A stretch of 64,000 nucleotides of DNA from an uncultured Faecalibaculum sp. Its GTDB lineage: Bacteria; Bacillota_I; Bacilli_A; Erysipelotrichales; Erysipelotrichaceae. Below the pieces are notes generated by a model that did no database searches, was not told the DNA's origin, and saw only the letters and a program-made list of their open reading frames with translations. The translations under genes were made by a program, and so were the position numbers. Shown piece after piece: positions 33,749 through 42,320 of the stretch. Each line of letters opens with the position of its first letter. Positions within the stretch are counted from its first letter, which is position 1. The DNA lies in contig NZ_CAJUPA010000001.1 of NCBI RefSeq assembly GCF_910588395.1, positions 1 to 64,000 on the forward strand, read 5' to 3'.

Positions 33749-34184
33749 TGGCCCGGGCGGAATCCCATTCCAGCGTCCGGGTCAGGATCCGTTCCAGGGC
33801 TTCGCTGTCTTCAGGACCAAGATAGTCCAGGAGAGCGGCGGTTCTGGTGTTCAGATCCTCCATCTTGTCTTCGATCTTCTTCAGAAGCGTGGGGTGGATC
33901 TGAACGAAGTTTGCCCGGCGGTCCTCAGTGGAACGGACACGCTGTGCGATTTCCTGCATCTCATAGGAGTTGATGAGCTGGCTGGTGGCAGCCGGGGAGA
34001 CTTCCATGAACTGTGTCAGATCGGACATCCGGACAGAGTGTTCAGGGTTTGCTGTCCAGATATACTCCAGAACCTGAAAATCTTTCTGTCGCAGAGGCGG
34101 CAGATCCCGCATTTCGTTCTTGAGTTCCTTCCTGAACAGATCCAAAAGTCTGCCCATCTGATTTAATACATTTTTTGAATCCAT
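33729..34184 (-). CDS. MarR family transcriptional regulator
   Basis: 151 aa winged-helix dimer. LPPLRQKDFQVLEYIWT leads into the helix-turn-helix (RMSDLTQFMEVSPAATSQLINSYE), and RVRSTEDRRANFVQIHPT is the basic wing. GCAGGTG lies near the start. The 10-bp palindrome GTTAATTAAC overlaps the -10 box of its own promoter, as expected for an autorepressor. The ligand is unknown. Confidence 0.9.
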   Translation of the reverse strand: MDSKNVLNQMGRLLDLFRKELKNEMRDLPPLRQKDFQVLEYIWTANPEHSVRMSDLTQFMEVSPAATSQLINSYEMQEIAQRVRSTEDRRANFVQIHPTLLKKIEDKMEDLNTRTAALLDYLGPEDSEALERILTRTLEWDSARANEAAAE

Positions 34185-34205
34185 AACACACCTGCTTTCA
34201 ATAAA

Positions 34206-34234
34206 ATGTTAATTAACTGGGAATGATATGTCAA
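34206..34234 (-). promoter_or_regulatory. marR promoter with overlapping palindrome
   Basis: Minus strand TTGACA (34234-34229), 17-bp spacer, TAACAT (34211-34206). Palindrome GTTAATTAAC at 34208-34217 covers the -10. Confidence 0.6.
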
Positions 34235-34295
34235 TTGCTTTTCGCCAAAAAAGCGCATACAAATACATTTTTCCTGGCGATTTCGGGCGATTTAT

Positions 34296-36908
34296 TTACT
34301 TTTTTGATTGAATTTTGTCAATATCGTTAAGTTGTTTATTTACTAACGCAAATTCAGTTTGATATTTAACAAGCTTCTCCTTTTCGGCTTCCACTTTGCT
34401 GGCCGGGGCTTTTCCGGTGAATCCGGGATTCGACAGCATTTTCTCCCCCCGGAGGATTTCCTTCTGCAGCCGGGTCAGTTCTTTTTCCAGACGGGCTTTT
34501 TCCTCTTCCACATTCACCAGATCGGACAGGGCTGCCGACAGCACAGAGGTTCCCAGGGTCCGGCTGACGCTTTCCCCTTCCGGCTTGCGGTCTGCAAGCT
34601 GTGCGTGGCACAGTCCTTCCAGGGCAGTGGCGGCTTTTTGGGAGAGAGTCACCGGTTCTCCGGTTTCATCGGTGACTGTGATCACAATGGGCGCCGAAGG
34701 CTTCATGCGGTATTCACTCTTCAGTTCCCGGACTGCCTGGACGATCTGAATGACCAGATCCATTTCCTTCTCCAGCTGCGGATCGGAAACAAAGTCGAAG
34801 GGTTCAGGCCACTGAGCCACATTGATGGAGCCTTCCGTGGACGGCAGGGCTTCCCAGATCGTGTCTGTGACAAAGGGCATGTAGGGGCTCAGCAGGAGCA
34901 GGGATTTTTTCAGCACTTCCAGAAGAACCGCACTGGTGTTCCGGGATTTGTCGGTCTTGGACAGTTCGATATACCAGGAACAGAAATCATTCCACACAAA
35001 ATCCTGCACCGCATTGCCTGCAATGCCGAATTCGAAGCTGTCCATGTTCTTTTCCACTTCCGCCAGAACCCGGTTGAAACGGTCCATGATCCACTGGTCG
35101 GAGGCAGACAGACTGGCGGGATCAATTGCATACTCCGTTTCCGGTTCCAGCTGCATCAGAACATACCGGGAAGCATTCCAGATCTTGTTGATGAAGTTCC
35201 AGGCTGCATCCACCTTGGTTTCGTCATACCGGAGATCCATCCCCGGTGCGCTGTTGGTGGTCAGGAAGAACCGCAGGGCATCCGCGCCTTTTTCCGCGAT
35301 CACATCCATGGGATCCACGCCGTTGCCCAGGGACTTGGACATTTTTCTGCCCTGTTTGTCCCGGATGAGTCCGTGAATCAGCACGTCCCGGAAGGGCCGG
35401 TTGTCTGTGCAGTACCGGGCCTGGAACGCCATTCTGGCCACCCAGAAGAAAATGATGTCATACCCGGTGACCAGGGTATCTGTGGGATAGTAGCGCGCCA
35501 GATCGGCTGTCATATCCGGCCAGCCAAAGGTGCTGAAGGGCCAGAGAGCGCTGGAGAACCAGGTGTCCAGAACGTCTTCATCCTGCTTCCAGTCACTGCC
35601 TTCCGGGGCAGAAGTGCCCACATACAGCTCTCCGGTTTTTTCATTGGTCCATGCAGGGATCCGGTGTCCCCACCACAGCTGACGGGAAATGCACCAGTCC
35701 TCGATGTTCTCCAGCCACTGTGTGAAGGTATGCTCGAACCGTTCGGGCACAAAGCTGATTTTCTGATCCGGAATCTGCTGGTTTTTCAGAACCGCCTGAG
35801 CCAGAGGCTTCATCTTCACGAACCACTGTTTGGACAGATAGGGTTCCACGATGACACCGGTGCGTTCGGAGTGTCCCACCTGATGCAGGTGCTCATCGAT
35901 GTGATCCACCACACCGGCTGCCTCAAAGTCCCGGACAAGTTCTTTCCGGCATTCAAACCGGTCCATGCCGGCATACTTGCCGCACATTTCATTCATGGTT
36001 CCATCGTCGTTCATGCAGATGGGCATATCCAGACCGTATTTTTTGGCCAGTGCAAAGTCGTTGGGATCATGCGCGGGGGTGCACTTCATGACCGCCGTAC
36101 CGAAGGACATGTCAATGTAGTCATCTGCCATGATCGGCAGTGCCTGTCCATTGGCGGGATTGATTGCATGCAGCCCCACGATGTCCTTGTACCGCTCATC
36201 ATCCGGGTGCACAAAGATGGCCTGGTCCGCAAACATGGTTTCCGGTCTGGTGGTGGCAATCACCAGTTCCTGCCCGGTTTCCTGCACCTTGTACCGGAAA
36301 TAGTACATATGGCCCATGATCTCCTTGTGTTCCACTTCAATGTTGGACAGGGCTGTTCTGGCTTCCGGATCCCAGTTGATGATCCGCTCTCCCTGATAGA
36401 TCAGACCGTCATTGTACAGGTCCACGAATACTTTGTTGACTGCCTGAGAGAGCCCGTAGTCCATGGTGAAGCGTTCCCGGGAGTAATCCAGGGACAAGCC
36501 CAGTTTGGCCCACTGTTTGCGGATGGTACCGGCATATTCTTCCTTCCACTCCCAGGCACGGTCCAGAAACTTCTCCCGGCCGATGTCGTACCGGGAAATT
36601 CCCTCTTCCTTCAGACGGGCGTCCACCTTCGCCTGAGTGGCAATGCCTGCGTGATCCATGCCCGGCACCCAGCAGACATCATAGCCCCGCATGCGTTTGT
36701 ACCGGCAGAGAATGTCCTGCAGCGTCGTATCCCAGGCATGGCCCAGATGGAGCTTGCCTGTGACATTGGGCGGGGGGATCACCAGCGAATATGGTTTTTT
36801 CGACGTATCTCCCGCTGTGAAATAGCCCTCCTCTTTCCAGTTGTCATACCGGTCTGCTTCCGTGATGATGCTGGCATATTTTGGTGCCAGGCGATGTTCA
36901 AGTCCCAT
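34296..36908 (-). CDS. valS: Valyl-tRNA synthetase
   Basis: 870 aa class I synthetase. HIGH-type motif in PPNVTGKLHLGHAW (residues 43-56), KMSKS in GRKMSKSLGNGVDP, CP1 editing domain between them with TTRPETMFADQA, and a C-terminal coiled-coil arm (residues ~800-870, EEEKARLEKELTRLQKE). AGGAGG before the start at 36908. Expression is controlled by the T-box leader directly upstream. No terminator seen before marR. Confidence 0.97.
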   Translation of the reverse strand: MGLEHRLAPKYASIITEADRYDNWKEEGYFTAGDTSKKPYSLVIPPPNVTGKLHLGHAWDTTLQDILCRYKRMRGYDVCWVPGMDHAGIATQAKVDARLKEEGISRYDIGREKFLDRAWEWKEEYAGTIRKQWAKLGLSLDYSRERFTMDYGLSQAVNKVFVDLYNDGLIYQGERIINWDPEARTALSNIEVEHKEIMGHMYYFRYKVQETGQELVIATTRPETMFADQAIFVHPDDERYKDIVGLHAINPANGQALPIMADDYIDMSFGTAVMKCTPAHDPNDFALAKKYGLDMPICMNDDGTMNEMCGKYAGMDRFECRKELVRDFEAAGVVDHIDEHLHQVGHSERTGVIVEPYLSKQWFVKMKPLAQAVLKNQQIPDQKISFVPERFEHTFTQWLENIEDWCISRQLWWGHRIPAWTNEKTGELYVGTSAPEGSDWKQDEDVLDTWFSSALWPFSTFGWPDMTADLARYYPTDTLVTGYDIIFFWVARMAFQARYCTDNRPFRDVLIHGLIRDKQGRKMSKSLGNGVDPMDVIAEKGADALRFFLTTNSAPGMDLRYDETKVDAAWNFINKIWNASRYVLMQLEPETEYAIDPASLSASDQWIMDRFNRVLAEVEKNMDSFEFGIAGNAVQDFVWNDFCSWYIELSKTDKSRNTSAVLLEVLKKSLLLLSPYMPFVTDTIWEALPSTEGSINVAQWPEPFDFVSDPQLEKEMDLVIQIVQAVRELKSEYRMKPSAPIVITVTDETGEPVTLSQKAATALEGLCHAQLADRKPEGESVSRTLGTSVLSAALSDLVNVEEEKARLEKELTRLQKEILRGEKMLSNPGFTGKAPASKVEAEKEKLVKYQTEFALVNKQLNDIDKIQSKK

Positions 36909-36954
36909 GTTGATTCCTCCTGTATCCTGTTCGATCATCCGGCTTGAGGCAAAG

Positions 36955-37189
36955 AAAAAAGCGCTGCATGACAGGACGCAGCGCGTGGTACCACCTGAGT
37001 TCATCCGGAAACCTGGAAGGACTCCGGATCTTGAAGGCCTTAACGCGGCCGACGGACCAACCTACTGATGATTTCGGAAAGTCTGCTCCCGGACTACCTT
37101 CCCGCGCTGTTCCTGCTTTCTTTCACCGGACGAAAGCTCTCTTCAAGGGACAGGATGCGGTACTCCTTCCGTTCTTTGCCATTGACGAT
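36955..37189 (-). ncRNA. T-box leader of valS
   Basis: The minus strand shows AGGTGGTACCACGCG, the T-box sequence, directly followed by a terminator: GCGCTGC / GCAGCGC stem (36961-36984) and T6 (36955-36960). Upstream ~150 nt is structured with an AGTACC element expected near the base of stem I and GGTAGTCC as a candidate specifier loop (GUA or GUC, both Val). Uncharged tRNA-Val would stabilise the antiterminator and allow valS transcription. Confidence 0.9.
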
Positions 37190-37195
37190 AAAGTG

Positions 37196-37225
37196 ATAGT
37201 AACACTGAACTTTGGAAGCGGTCAA
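37196..37225 (-). promoter_or_regulatory. Promoter of the valS T-box transcript
   Basis: Minus strand TTGACC (37225-37220), 18-bp spacer, TACTAT (37201-37196). Confidence 0.6.
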
Positions 37226-37467
37226 TTGAAAAATACGATCTCCTGTCTCAGCCTGCCTTCCTGTCTGCCGGTGACGGGAAGAAAGGCTGGGATAAGGTGC
37301 ATCCGGGACATCTCTTCGTATTCTCTCCTGCCGTGATTTCAGACTGAATGAAAATGCCATCAGGCTCTTTACGATTAAAAAGCTGGTACTTTTTCGGTAC
37401 TTTCCTGTTATCTCTCTGCATTAAAGCATGTTTAAGCAACTATCTCCTTTATATAAAGCACTTGCAT
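37226..37467. other. Intergenic region without an identified gene
   Basis: Between the valS promoter and the terminator of the HAD gene. Short open frames exist on both strands but lack ribosome sites and family resemblance. A direct repeat GGTACTTT-TTC-GGTACTTT lies near 37385-37403; otherwise nothing seen. Confidence 0.5.
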
Positions 37468-37497
37468 AAAAAAATGCCAGCTCCAAATGGAACTGGC
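37468..37497 (-). terminator. Terminator of the HAD/64-aa operon
   Basis: GCCAG-TCC / GGA-CTGGC stem with one mismatch and T7 following on the minus strand. Confidence 0.75.
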
Positions 37498-37582
37498 TGG
37501 GTCTTGGCCGGACTTGTGGTCCAGCCGGGTGTCCTTTTAAGGAAAGGGACTGAACCATCAGCAGGTTTCCCTGTCGACAAGG

Positions 37583-38182
37583 TTATCTTACTCTTTCCTT
37601 TTCGGTACCGGCAGTGATTTGCTCAAGAAGTGCCGGCAGCTGTGACATGTCCCTCAGCTGATGGCTTTCCATCCCGAGTCTGGCTGCTGCCTCCACATTC
37701 TCTTTCCGGTCATCAATGAACACGCAATCCTCCGGTTTCAGATCAAAGGTTTCCATCAGCTGCAGATAAATCGCCGGATCCGGCTTGATGAGCCGCTCAC
37801 GCCAGCTGCAGATGGCACCGTCGAAGGCATCGAACAGACCTCTGGCTTTCAGACTCTCTTCACAGTCCTGCGGAATGTTGGACAGGATATACCGGCTGTC
37901 TGCATACCGTTTCGCAGCCTCCAGGCTGGCATCGCAGATGACAACGGAATCAGTCCATTCCCGCATCATGGATGCCAGCGGCCGGGCATAATCCGGAAAG
38001 ACTGTGCACAGCGCCTGTATCATATCCTCCGTGGAAACCAGTCCCTGATCATACCGGTTCCAGAGATCAGGAAACAGGAACGCTTCAACTGCGTCGGCAA
38101 TATCCGGTACATACCGGCGGATGAAGGCGGAGCCGTTGAAAGATGCCAGTACATTGCCGATGTCAAACACAAAATGCCTCAT
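37583..38182 (-). CDS. HAD-superfamily hydrolase (YihX-like, subfamily IA variant 3)
   Basis: 199 aa. Motif I is FDIGNVLASF (DxGN variant typical of YihX-like alpha-glucose-1-phosphatases), motif II ILSNIP, motif III Lys in IKPDPAIY, motif IV VFIDDRKENVEAA. Sugar-phosphatase activity is likely; the substrate is uncertain. The start overlaps the stop of a 64-aa gene by ATGA, implying coupled translation. Confidence 0.87.
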   Translation of the reverse strand: MRHFVFDIGNVLASFNGSAFIRRYVPDIADAVEAFLFPDLWNRYDQGLVSTEDMIQALCTVFPDYARPLASMMREWTDSVVICDASLEAAKRYADSRYILSNIPQDCEESLKARGLFDAFDGAICSWRERLIKPDPAIYLQLMETFDLKPEDCVFIDDRKENVEAAARLGMESHQLRDMSQLPALLEQITAGTEKERVR

Positions 38183-38373
38183 TCCCGGTTGGCCTCCTTC
38201 AGATAGGTCAGGATCCGTTCATGGAGATCCATATCCGTCACTTCTCTTCCCTGCTGCCGGAACTGCATCTGTCCGGTCCTGGCATTGAGCCAGATTTCCA
38301 CCGGAGATTCTTCAAAGGTGATGCAGCCGGTTTTGCGGAAGGGATCTCTGGTTTTTCTGTCTTTTCGCTTCAT
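38179..38373 (-). CDS. Small protein of unknown function (64 aa)
   Basis: A basic N-terminus (MKRKDRKTRDPF), a central beta-like stretch with EIWLNARTGQMQF, and a helical end (LHERILTYLKEA). No family recognised. Supported as a gene by its ATGA overlap with the HAD gene downstream and by lack of another frame; the ribosome site is weak. Confidence 0.5.
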   Translation of the reverse strand: MKRKDRKTRDPFRKTGCITFEESPVEIWLNARTGQMQFRQQGREVTDMDLHERILTYLKEANRE

Positions 38374-38501
38374 GACTTCATCATACTACATCCTGGTTCC
38401 TGACAGCCGCCTCATTCCGGGGATTCGTTCCAGCTGTCCGGTCAAAGCCCTGTATACGGAATGCGCACCTTTCTACAATGGAACCACCAGGAGGTATGAA
38501 T

Positions 38502-38816
38502 ATGTTTAATACAATTGCAGCCGGGACTGAATTCAGTCTCAGAGAACAGGTAAAATATGAAAAGGACAAGGCAGTCAAACAGCCTTTCATCGATCAGAAC
38601 GGTGTAAAAATGTTGCTGGTGGCCATTGACCACGCCGAACTTCCCGATCATCCCGCACCGGCGGATGCGCTGTTCATTGTCATGGAGGGAGATGGCGAGC
38701 TGACCTATGAAGGAAAAACCGTGAAGGTCAAACACGGAACATCCGTGAAATTTGCCAAAGGCGCCATTCATTCCGTAAAAGCCGACAAACTGAAATTCAT
38801 GCTGCTGTTTGCATAG
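38502..38816 (+). CDS. Small cupin-domain protein
   Basis: 104 aa, single cupin barrel: LLVAIDHAELPDHPAPADALFIVMEGDGELTYEG (metal motif with His pair and Glu) and a second motif KHGTSVKFAKGAIHSV. Likely binds a metal and a small ligand; enzymatic role unknown. ATG at 38502 is preferred because AGGAGG lies seven bases upstream; the ATG two codons earlier is one base from it. A -10-like TACAAT lies at 38474-38479. Confidence 0.85.
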   Translation: MFNTIAAGTEFSLREQVKYEKDKAVKQPFIDQNGVKMLLVAIDHAELPDHPAPADALFIVMEGDGELTYEGKTVKVKHGTSVKFAKGAIHSVKADKLKFMLLFA

Positions 38817-38830
38817 ACAGCCGCAGACAG

Positions 38831-38859
38831 GATCCTGCTTCTGGCGGGATCTTTTTTTT
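38831..38859 (+). terminator. Terminator of the cupin gene
   Basis: GATCCTGC / GCGGGATC stem followed by T8. Confidence 0.88.
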
Positions 38860-38956
38860 GCCGCAGTCAGCTTTTGTTCTGCCGGTGGAAGCTCGCATCA
38901 GGGAGCGTCCACTGCATGCGTGCAGAAATCATGATGCAGCCTGTTCCCTCCTGTCA

Positions 38957-39025
38957 CGATATATCATTGCGCGATACATCCGATGGTGATATAGTGTGTT
39001 CAGTAATATATCGGAACACGATATA
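38957..39025 (+). promoter_or_regulatory. padR promoter and palindromic operators
   Basis: TTGCGC (38967-38972), 17-bp spacer, extended -10 TGATATAGT (TATAGT 38990-38995). TATATCG-N5-CGATATA (39007-39025) covers the expected start region. A second related site, GATATATC (38958-38965) with CGATACA nearby, flanks the -35. This is the layout of PadR autoregulation. Confidence 0.7.
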
Positions 39026-39037
39026 ACGGAGGGAGAT

Positions 39038-39364
39038 ATGTATGAAAAAGAACTGCCGCTGACAGAATCCATGTTCTTCATTCTGCTGGCATTGCGGCAC
39101 CCCAACCACGGATACGGCGTCACGCAGGAAGTGGAGGCTTTGACCGGTGGCAGAGTTGTTCTGGGCGCCGGCACACTGTACGGAGCACTGAAAACCATGC
39201 AGAAAAAAGACTGGATCAGGCTGCTGGATACAGCCCGGGATCCCCGGGGGAAAAAAGAATATCAGATCACGGAAACAGGACGGAACCTGCTGGAAGCGGA
39301 AACCGCCCGGATGAAAGAAGCAGTGCAGACTGCGGAAAGGGTTATGCATCATGAAGAAATATAG
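39038..39364 (+). CDS. PadR family transcriptional regulator
   Basis: 108 aa winged helix. PLTESMFFILLALRHPNHGYGVTQEVE is the classical PadR N-terminus, with VVLGAGTLYGALKTMQKKDWIR as recognition helix and wing. Start 39038 is directed by GGAGGGAG. It overlaps the DUF2812 gene by 14 bases. PadR/DUF2812 pairs are common in Firmicutes; the DUF2812 membrane protein is thought to be the partner or target. Confidence 0.93.
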   Translation: MYEKELPLTESMFFILLALRHPNHGYGVTQEVEALTGGRVVLGAGTLYGALKTMQKKDWIRLLDTARDPRGKKEYQITETGRNLLEAETARMKEAVQTAERVMHHEEI

Positions 39365-40031
39365 GCTGCTCTGGGACAAAACCGAAGAAATGAACTGGCT
39401 TAACGACCTGGCAAAGCAGGGGTGGAATCTCACCAGTTTCGGACTTGGACTCTATTCCTTTGAACGATGTCAGCCTGGAGAATACGTGTATGAAGCGGAT
39501 CTGAAAGACAAAGGCATCCGGATCTCCAGGGCATACAGGGAGATTCTGGAGAGTCAGAACATCGAAATCATCCCCACAGTGGGTTACTGGTTCCTGGTCC
39601 GGCGCAAAGCGGCACTGGGGCCCCTGGAGCTCTACAGCGACACCCCCAGCCGGATCAGTCAGTACAGACGAATCCGGCGGATGTTCGGGGCTGTGGCTGC
39701 ACTGGAGCTGCTGTTTTCGGCCTTCGTTCTCTGTATCGCCATACACGCCGGCAGTGGATGGATGGTGCTGGAGGCATCTGTTCTGGCACTCCTGGGCATT
39801 GTGCTCCTGAATGCCTTCTGTCAGACAGACCGCAAGATCAGGTCGCTGGAAGACGCACCGCAGTCTGCGGATCCCGTCCGGAAGCTGCTGGCAGCAGGTG
39901 GTGTGCTTCTGGGCTGCAGCGTTCTCCTTCGCCCTGCCCTGCCCGCTTGCCTCCTGTGGTCCATGGCCTTTCTCGGCATGATTCTCGGCGGATTCGGTCT
40001 GTATGTCACCTGGAAACGGAAAACAGTCTGA
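39351..40031 (+). CDS. DUF2812 domain membrane protein
   Basis: 226 aa. Residues 1-90 form the soluble DUF2812 domain (EMNWLNDLAKQGWNLTSFGLGLYSFE, YVYEADLKDKG). Residues ~110-220 contain four hydrophobic helices ending in a basic tail (TWKRKTV). Function unknown; in many genomes it is encoded with a PadR regulator, as here, and may transmit or counteract an envelope stress such as a peptide antibiotic. Start inside the padR 3' end. Confidence 0.88.
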   Translation: MKKYRLLWDKTEEMNWLNDLAKQGWNLTSFGLGLYSFERCQPGEYVYEADLKDKGIRISRAYREILESQNIEIIPTVGYWFLVRRKAALGPLELYSDTPSRISQYRRIRRMFGAVAALELLFSAFVLCIAIHAGSGWMVLEASVLALLGIVLLNAFCQTDRKIRSLEDAPQSADPVRKLLAAGGVLLGCSVLLRPALPACLLWSMAFLGMILGGFGLYVTWKRKTV

Positions 40032-40059
40032 ACCCGGTGCCTGGAGGGAGGAAAACCAA

Positions 40060-40155
40060 ATGATTCACGAATTTCTGAGTGCTTCCTGCCCCTGGATCCT
40101 GCTGGCACTGTTTGTCGCTGTCAGCTGTTCTCTCATGTCCCGCAGACATCGTTAG
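40060..40155 (+). CDS. 31-aa membrane peptide downstream of DUF2812
   Basis: A short frame beginning MIHEFLSASC with a hydrophobic core (WILLALFVAVSC) and a basic tail (MSRRHR), so one membrane-spanning helix with the C-terminus inside. GGAGGGAGG lies ten bases before the ATG, a strong ribosome site that random short frames rarely have. It is the third gene of the padR operon, 28 bp after DUF2812. No homologue recalled. Confidence 0.65.
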   Translation: MIHEFLSASCPWILLALFVAVSCSLMSRRHR

Positions 40156-40243
40156 CCTTTGCTGTGTTCAGCAACTCACATGGACACAGCCCGATGCCGC
40201 AAATCCGGTCCGTGTTTCACCTGTTCTGCAGCCGCTCATCACG

Positions 40244-40283
40244 AAAACCCCCGGCAGCCTGAGACAGGCTCCGGGGGTTTCAT
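40244..40283. terminator. Terminator between the padR operon and ptsI
   Basis: AAACCCCCGG / CCGGGGGTTT stem enclosing a second small stem (AGCCTG / CAGGCT). Short T tails on both strands, so it can serve both converging units. Confidence 0.7.
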
Positions 40284-40371
40284 GTCTGTATATCAGCTGA
40301 TGATCAGCAGGCTGCAGGCAATCCCCTGCACGCTGCTGTCATCTGAGTTTTCACTGATCCGGTCAGGGGTG

Positions 40372-42075
40372 TTATGCCTTGACCTCGGACTGAACATAGT
40401 CCAGCACTTCCTGGGCGGAATCCATGTTCAGGCACTTGTCTGCCAGTTTCTGCATATCGGCATAGGACAGACCCGTTACCACCTTGCGGGCTTTCAGGAT
40501 CTGTGTGGCGGACATGGAGAATTCATCCAGACCCAGTCCCAGTAGAATGGGAACCGCATAGGGCTCGCCGGCCATGGCACCGCACATGCCAACCCATTTG
40601 CCGTTCTTGTGCGCGCCCTTGATCGTCATGCTGACCAGACGCAGGATGGACGGGTTGTAGGGCTGATACAGATAGGAGACATTCTCGCTCATGCGGTCAG
40701 CAGCCATGGAGTACTGAATCAGGTCGTTGGTGCCAATGGAGAAGAAATCCGCATACTTGGAGAATTCATCCGCCAGAACCGCAGCGGCAGGAATTTCCAC
40801 CATCATGCCCACCTGGATGTCATCCGCAACGGCAACGCCTTCTGCCAGCAGTTCGGCTTTCACATCCTCGAAGATGCCCTTTGCCTGACGGAATTCGTCA
40901 ATGGTGGCGATCATCGGGAACATGATGCACAGCTTGCCGTATACGGAAGCACGGCACAGAGCACGCAGCTGTGTCCGGAAAATGTCCTGTTCCTTCAGGC
41001 ACAGCCGGATGGCCCGGTAGCCCAGGAAGGGGTTCATTTCTTCCGGGAATGTATAGTAGGACAGCTTCTTGTCGCCGCCGATATCCAGTGTGCGGACAAC
41101 CACCTTGCGGCCGCCCATGCCTTCCAGTACAGCCTTGTAGGCTTCAAACTGCTCTTCTTCCGTGGGGAAGTGATCGTTGTCCATGTACAGGAATTCCGTC
41201 CGGAACAGACCGACGCCTTCACCGCCGTTTTTCAGAACGCCTTCCACGTCCTTGAAACCGCCGATGTTGCCCGCCAGTTCCACTTCGTGACCGTCGGTGG
41301 TGATGGACTTCGCGTTCACCATCATCTTCAGGGCTTCCTTTTCTTCCGCAAAAGCAGCCGCCTTTGCTTCCAGCATCTTCACGGTCTCTTCATCCGGGTT
41401 CACATAGACAAAGCCGTCCAGAGCATCCAGACCGATCACGTCACCGGTCTTCACATTCTCCAGAATGCCTTTGGTTCCCACAACAGCCGGAATCTCCAGG
41501 GAGTTGGCCATGATGGCAGAGTGACTGGTTTTGCCGCCAATGGCTGTGGCAAAGCCCTTGACAAATTCATTCAGCTGGGCTGTATCGGAAGGAGTCAGGT
41601 CATGAGCCACGATGATGGACGGTTCGTCAATGGCTGTCAGATCGGGGATCTGCAGACCCAGCAGGTTGCACTTCAGACGGAACGTCACGTCCTTGATGTC
41701 TGCAGCCCGTTCGCGGAAATAATCGTTGTCCATGGCTTCAAACATCGCAACCATCTGCGAAGCCACAGTGTCCGCCGCATATTCTGCGTTGACTTTGTCG
41801 TTTTCGATCATCGCCTTGATCTGAGAAGCGAATTCGGGGTCTTCCGCCATCATCAGGTGCGCGTCGAATACAGCCAGCTCTTCCTCGGACAGCCGTTTGG
41901 CAGCCCGTTCCTTGACACCCTGGATATCCTTGACGGTTTTGGCCAGAGCATCGTCGAACTTCTTCAGTTCAACGGCGGGGTCGCCTTCTTTTTTCTCGAT
42001 GACAACTTCGGGCTGTTCCAGCTTGTAGGCCTTCGCGACATTCACGCCGGCACTAGCAGCAATTCCTTTGAGCAT
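40372..42075 (-). CDS. ptsI: Phosphoenolpyruvate-protein phosphotransferase (PTS enzyme I)
   Basis: 567 aa. It transfers phosphate from PEP to HPr. The active His lies in GGKTSHSAIMANSLEIPAVVG (about residue 188). PEP-binding signatures DIGGDKKLSYY, FLGYRAIRLCL and SIGTNDLIQYSMAADR follow. Length is standard. AGGAGGAG before the start at 42075. In most Firmicutes ptsH lies directly upstream; here ptsH is 21 kb away at 63601, each under its own promoter. Confidence 0.97.
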   Translation of the reverse strand: MLKGIAASAGVNVAKAYKLEQPEVVIEKKEGDPAVELKKFDDALAKTVKDIQGVKERAAKRLSEEELAVFDAHLMMAEDPEFASQIKAMIENDKVNAEYAADTVASQMVAMFEAMDNDYFRERAADIKDVTFRLKCNLLGLQIPDLTAIDEPSIIVAHDLTPSDTAQLNEFVKGFATAIGGKTSHSAIMANSLEIPAVVGTKGILENVKTGDVIGLDALDGFVYVNPDEETVKMLEAKAAAFAEEKEALKMMVNAKSITTDGHEVELAGNIGGFKDVEGVLKNGGEGVGLFRTEFLYMDNDHFPTEEEQFEAYKAVLEGMGGRKVVVRTLDIGGDKKLSYYTFPEEMNPFLGYRAIRLCLKEQDIFRTQLRALCRASVYGKLCIMFPMIATIDEFRQAKGIFEDVKAELLAEGVAVADDIQVGMMVEIPAAAVLADEFSKYADFFSIGTNDLIQYSMAADRMSENVSYLYQPYNPSILRLVSMTIKGAHKNGKWVGMCGAMAGEPYAVPILLGLGLDEFSMSATQILKARKVVTGLSYADMQKLADKCLNMDSAQEVLDYVQSEVKA

Positions 42076-42093
42076 GTTTTCTCCTCCTGTTCG

Positions 42094-42117
42094 AAAAAGC
42101 GGATTCTGTACCGCTTT
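42094..42117 (-). other. Hairpin in the ptsI leader
   Basis: AAAGCGG / CCGCTTT with an 8-nt loop, followed by TTTCG on the minus strand, sitting right at the predicted 5' end of the ptsI mRNA. It could be a 5' stabilising stem or a weak attenuator. Confidence 0.45.
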
Positions 42118-42128
42118 CAATCCATTAA

Positions 42129-42157
42129 ATTTTAGCACCCTTTCCGCCACCGCTCAA
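42129..42157 (-). promoter_or_regulatory. ptsI promoter
   Basis: Minus strand TTGAGC (42157-42152), 17-bp spacer, TAAAAT (42134-42129). Confidence 0.65.
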
Positions 42158-42235
42158 TCCTGCATTGCCGCAGAATCCGCTGCCCGCAGCCGCTTTTTAC
42201 TGGAACCGCTTTCCTGTCACGAACTGAATCTTCAA

Positions 42236-42262
42236 CAAAAAGAAAGCCCGTGACAGGCTTTC
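42236..42262 (-). terminator. Terminator of the ECF S-component gene
   Basis: GAAAGCC / GGGCTTTC stem with T5 on the minus strand. Confidence 0.75.
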
Positions 42263-42320
42263 ATTCCAGAATATCGCACATCATTCCAGACCGGCACCGG
42301 TCCGGTTCCGTCATCCGGTC

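Noticed and set aside
37248..37617. Short frames on both strands between valS and the HAD gene
   Set aside because: No ribosome sites, biased composition, and they overlap the valS promoter or the terminator at 37468-37497.
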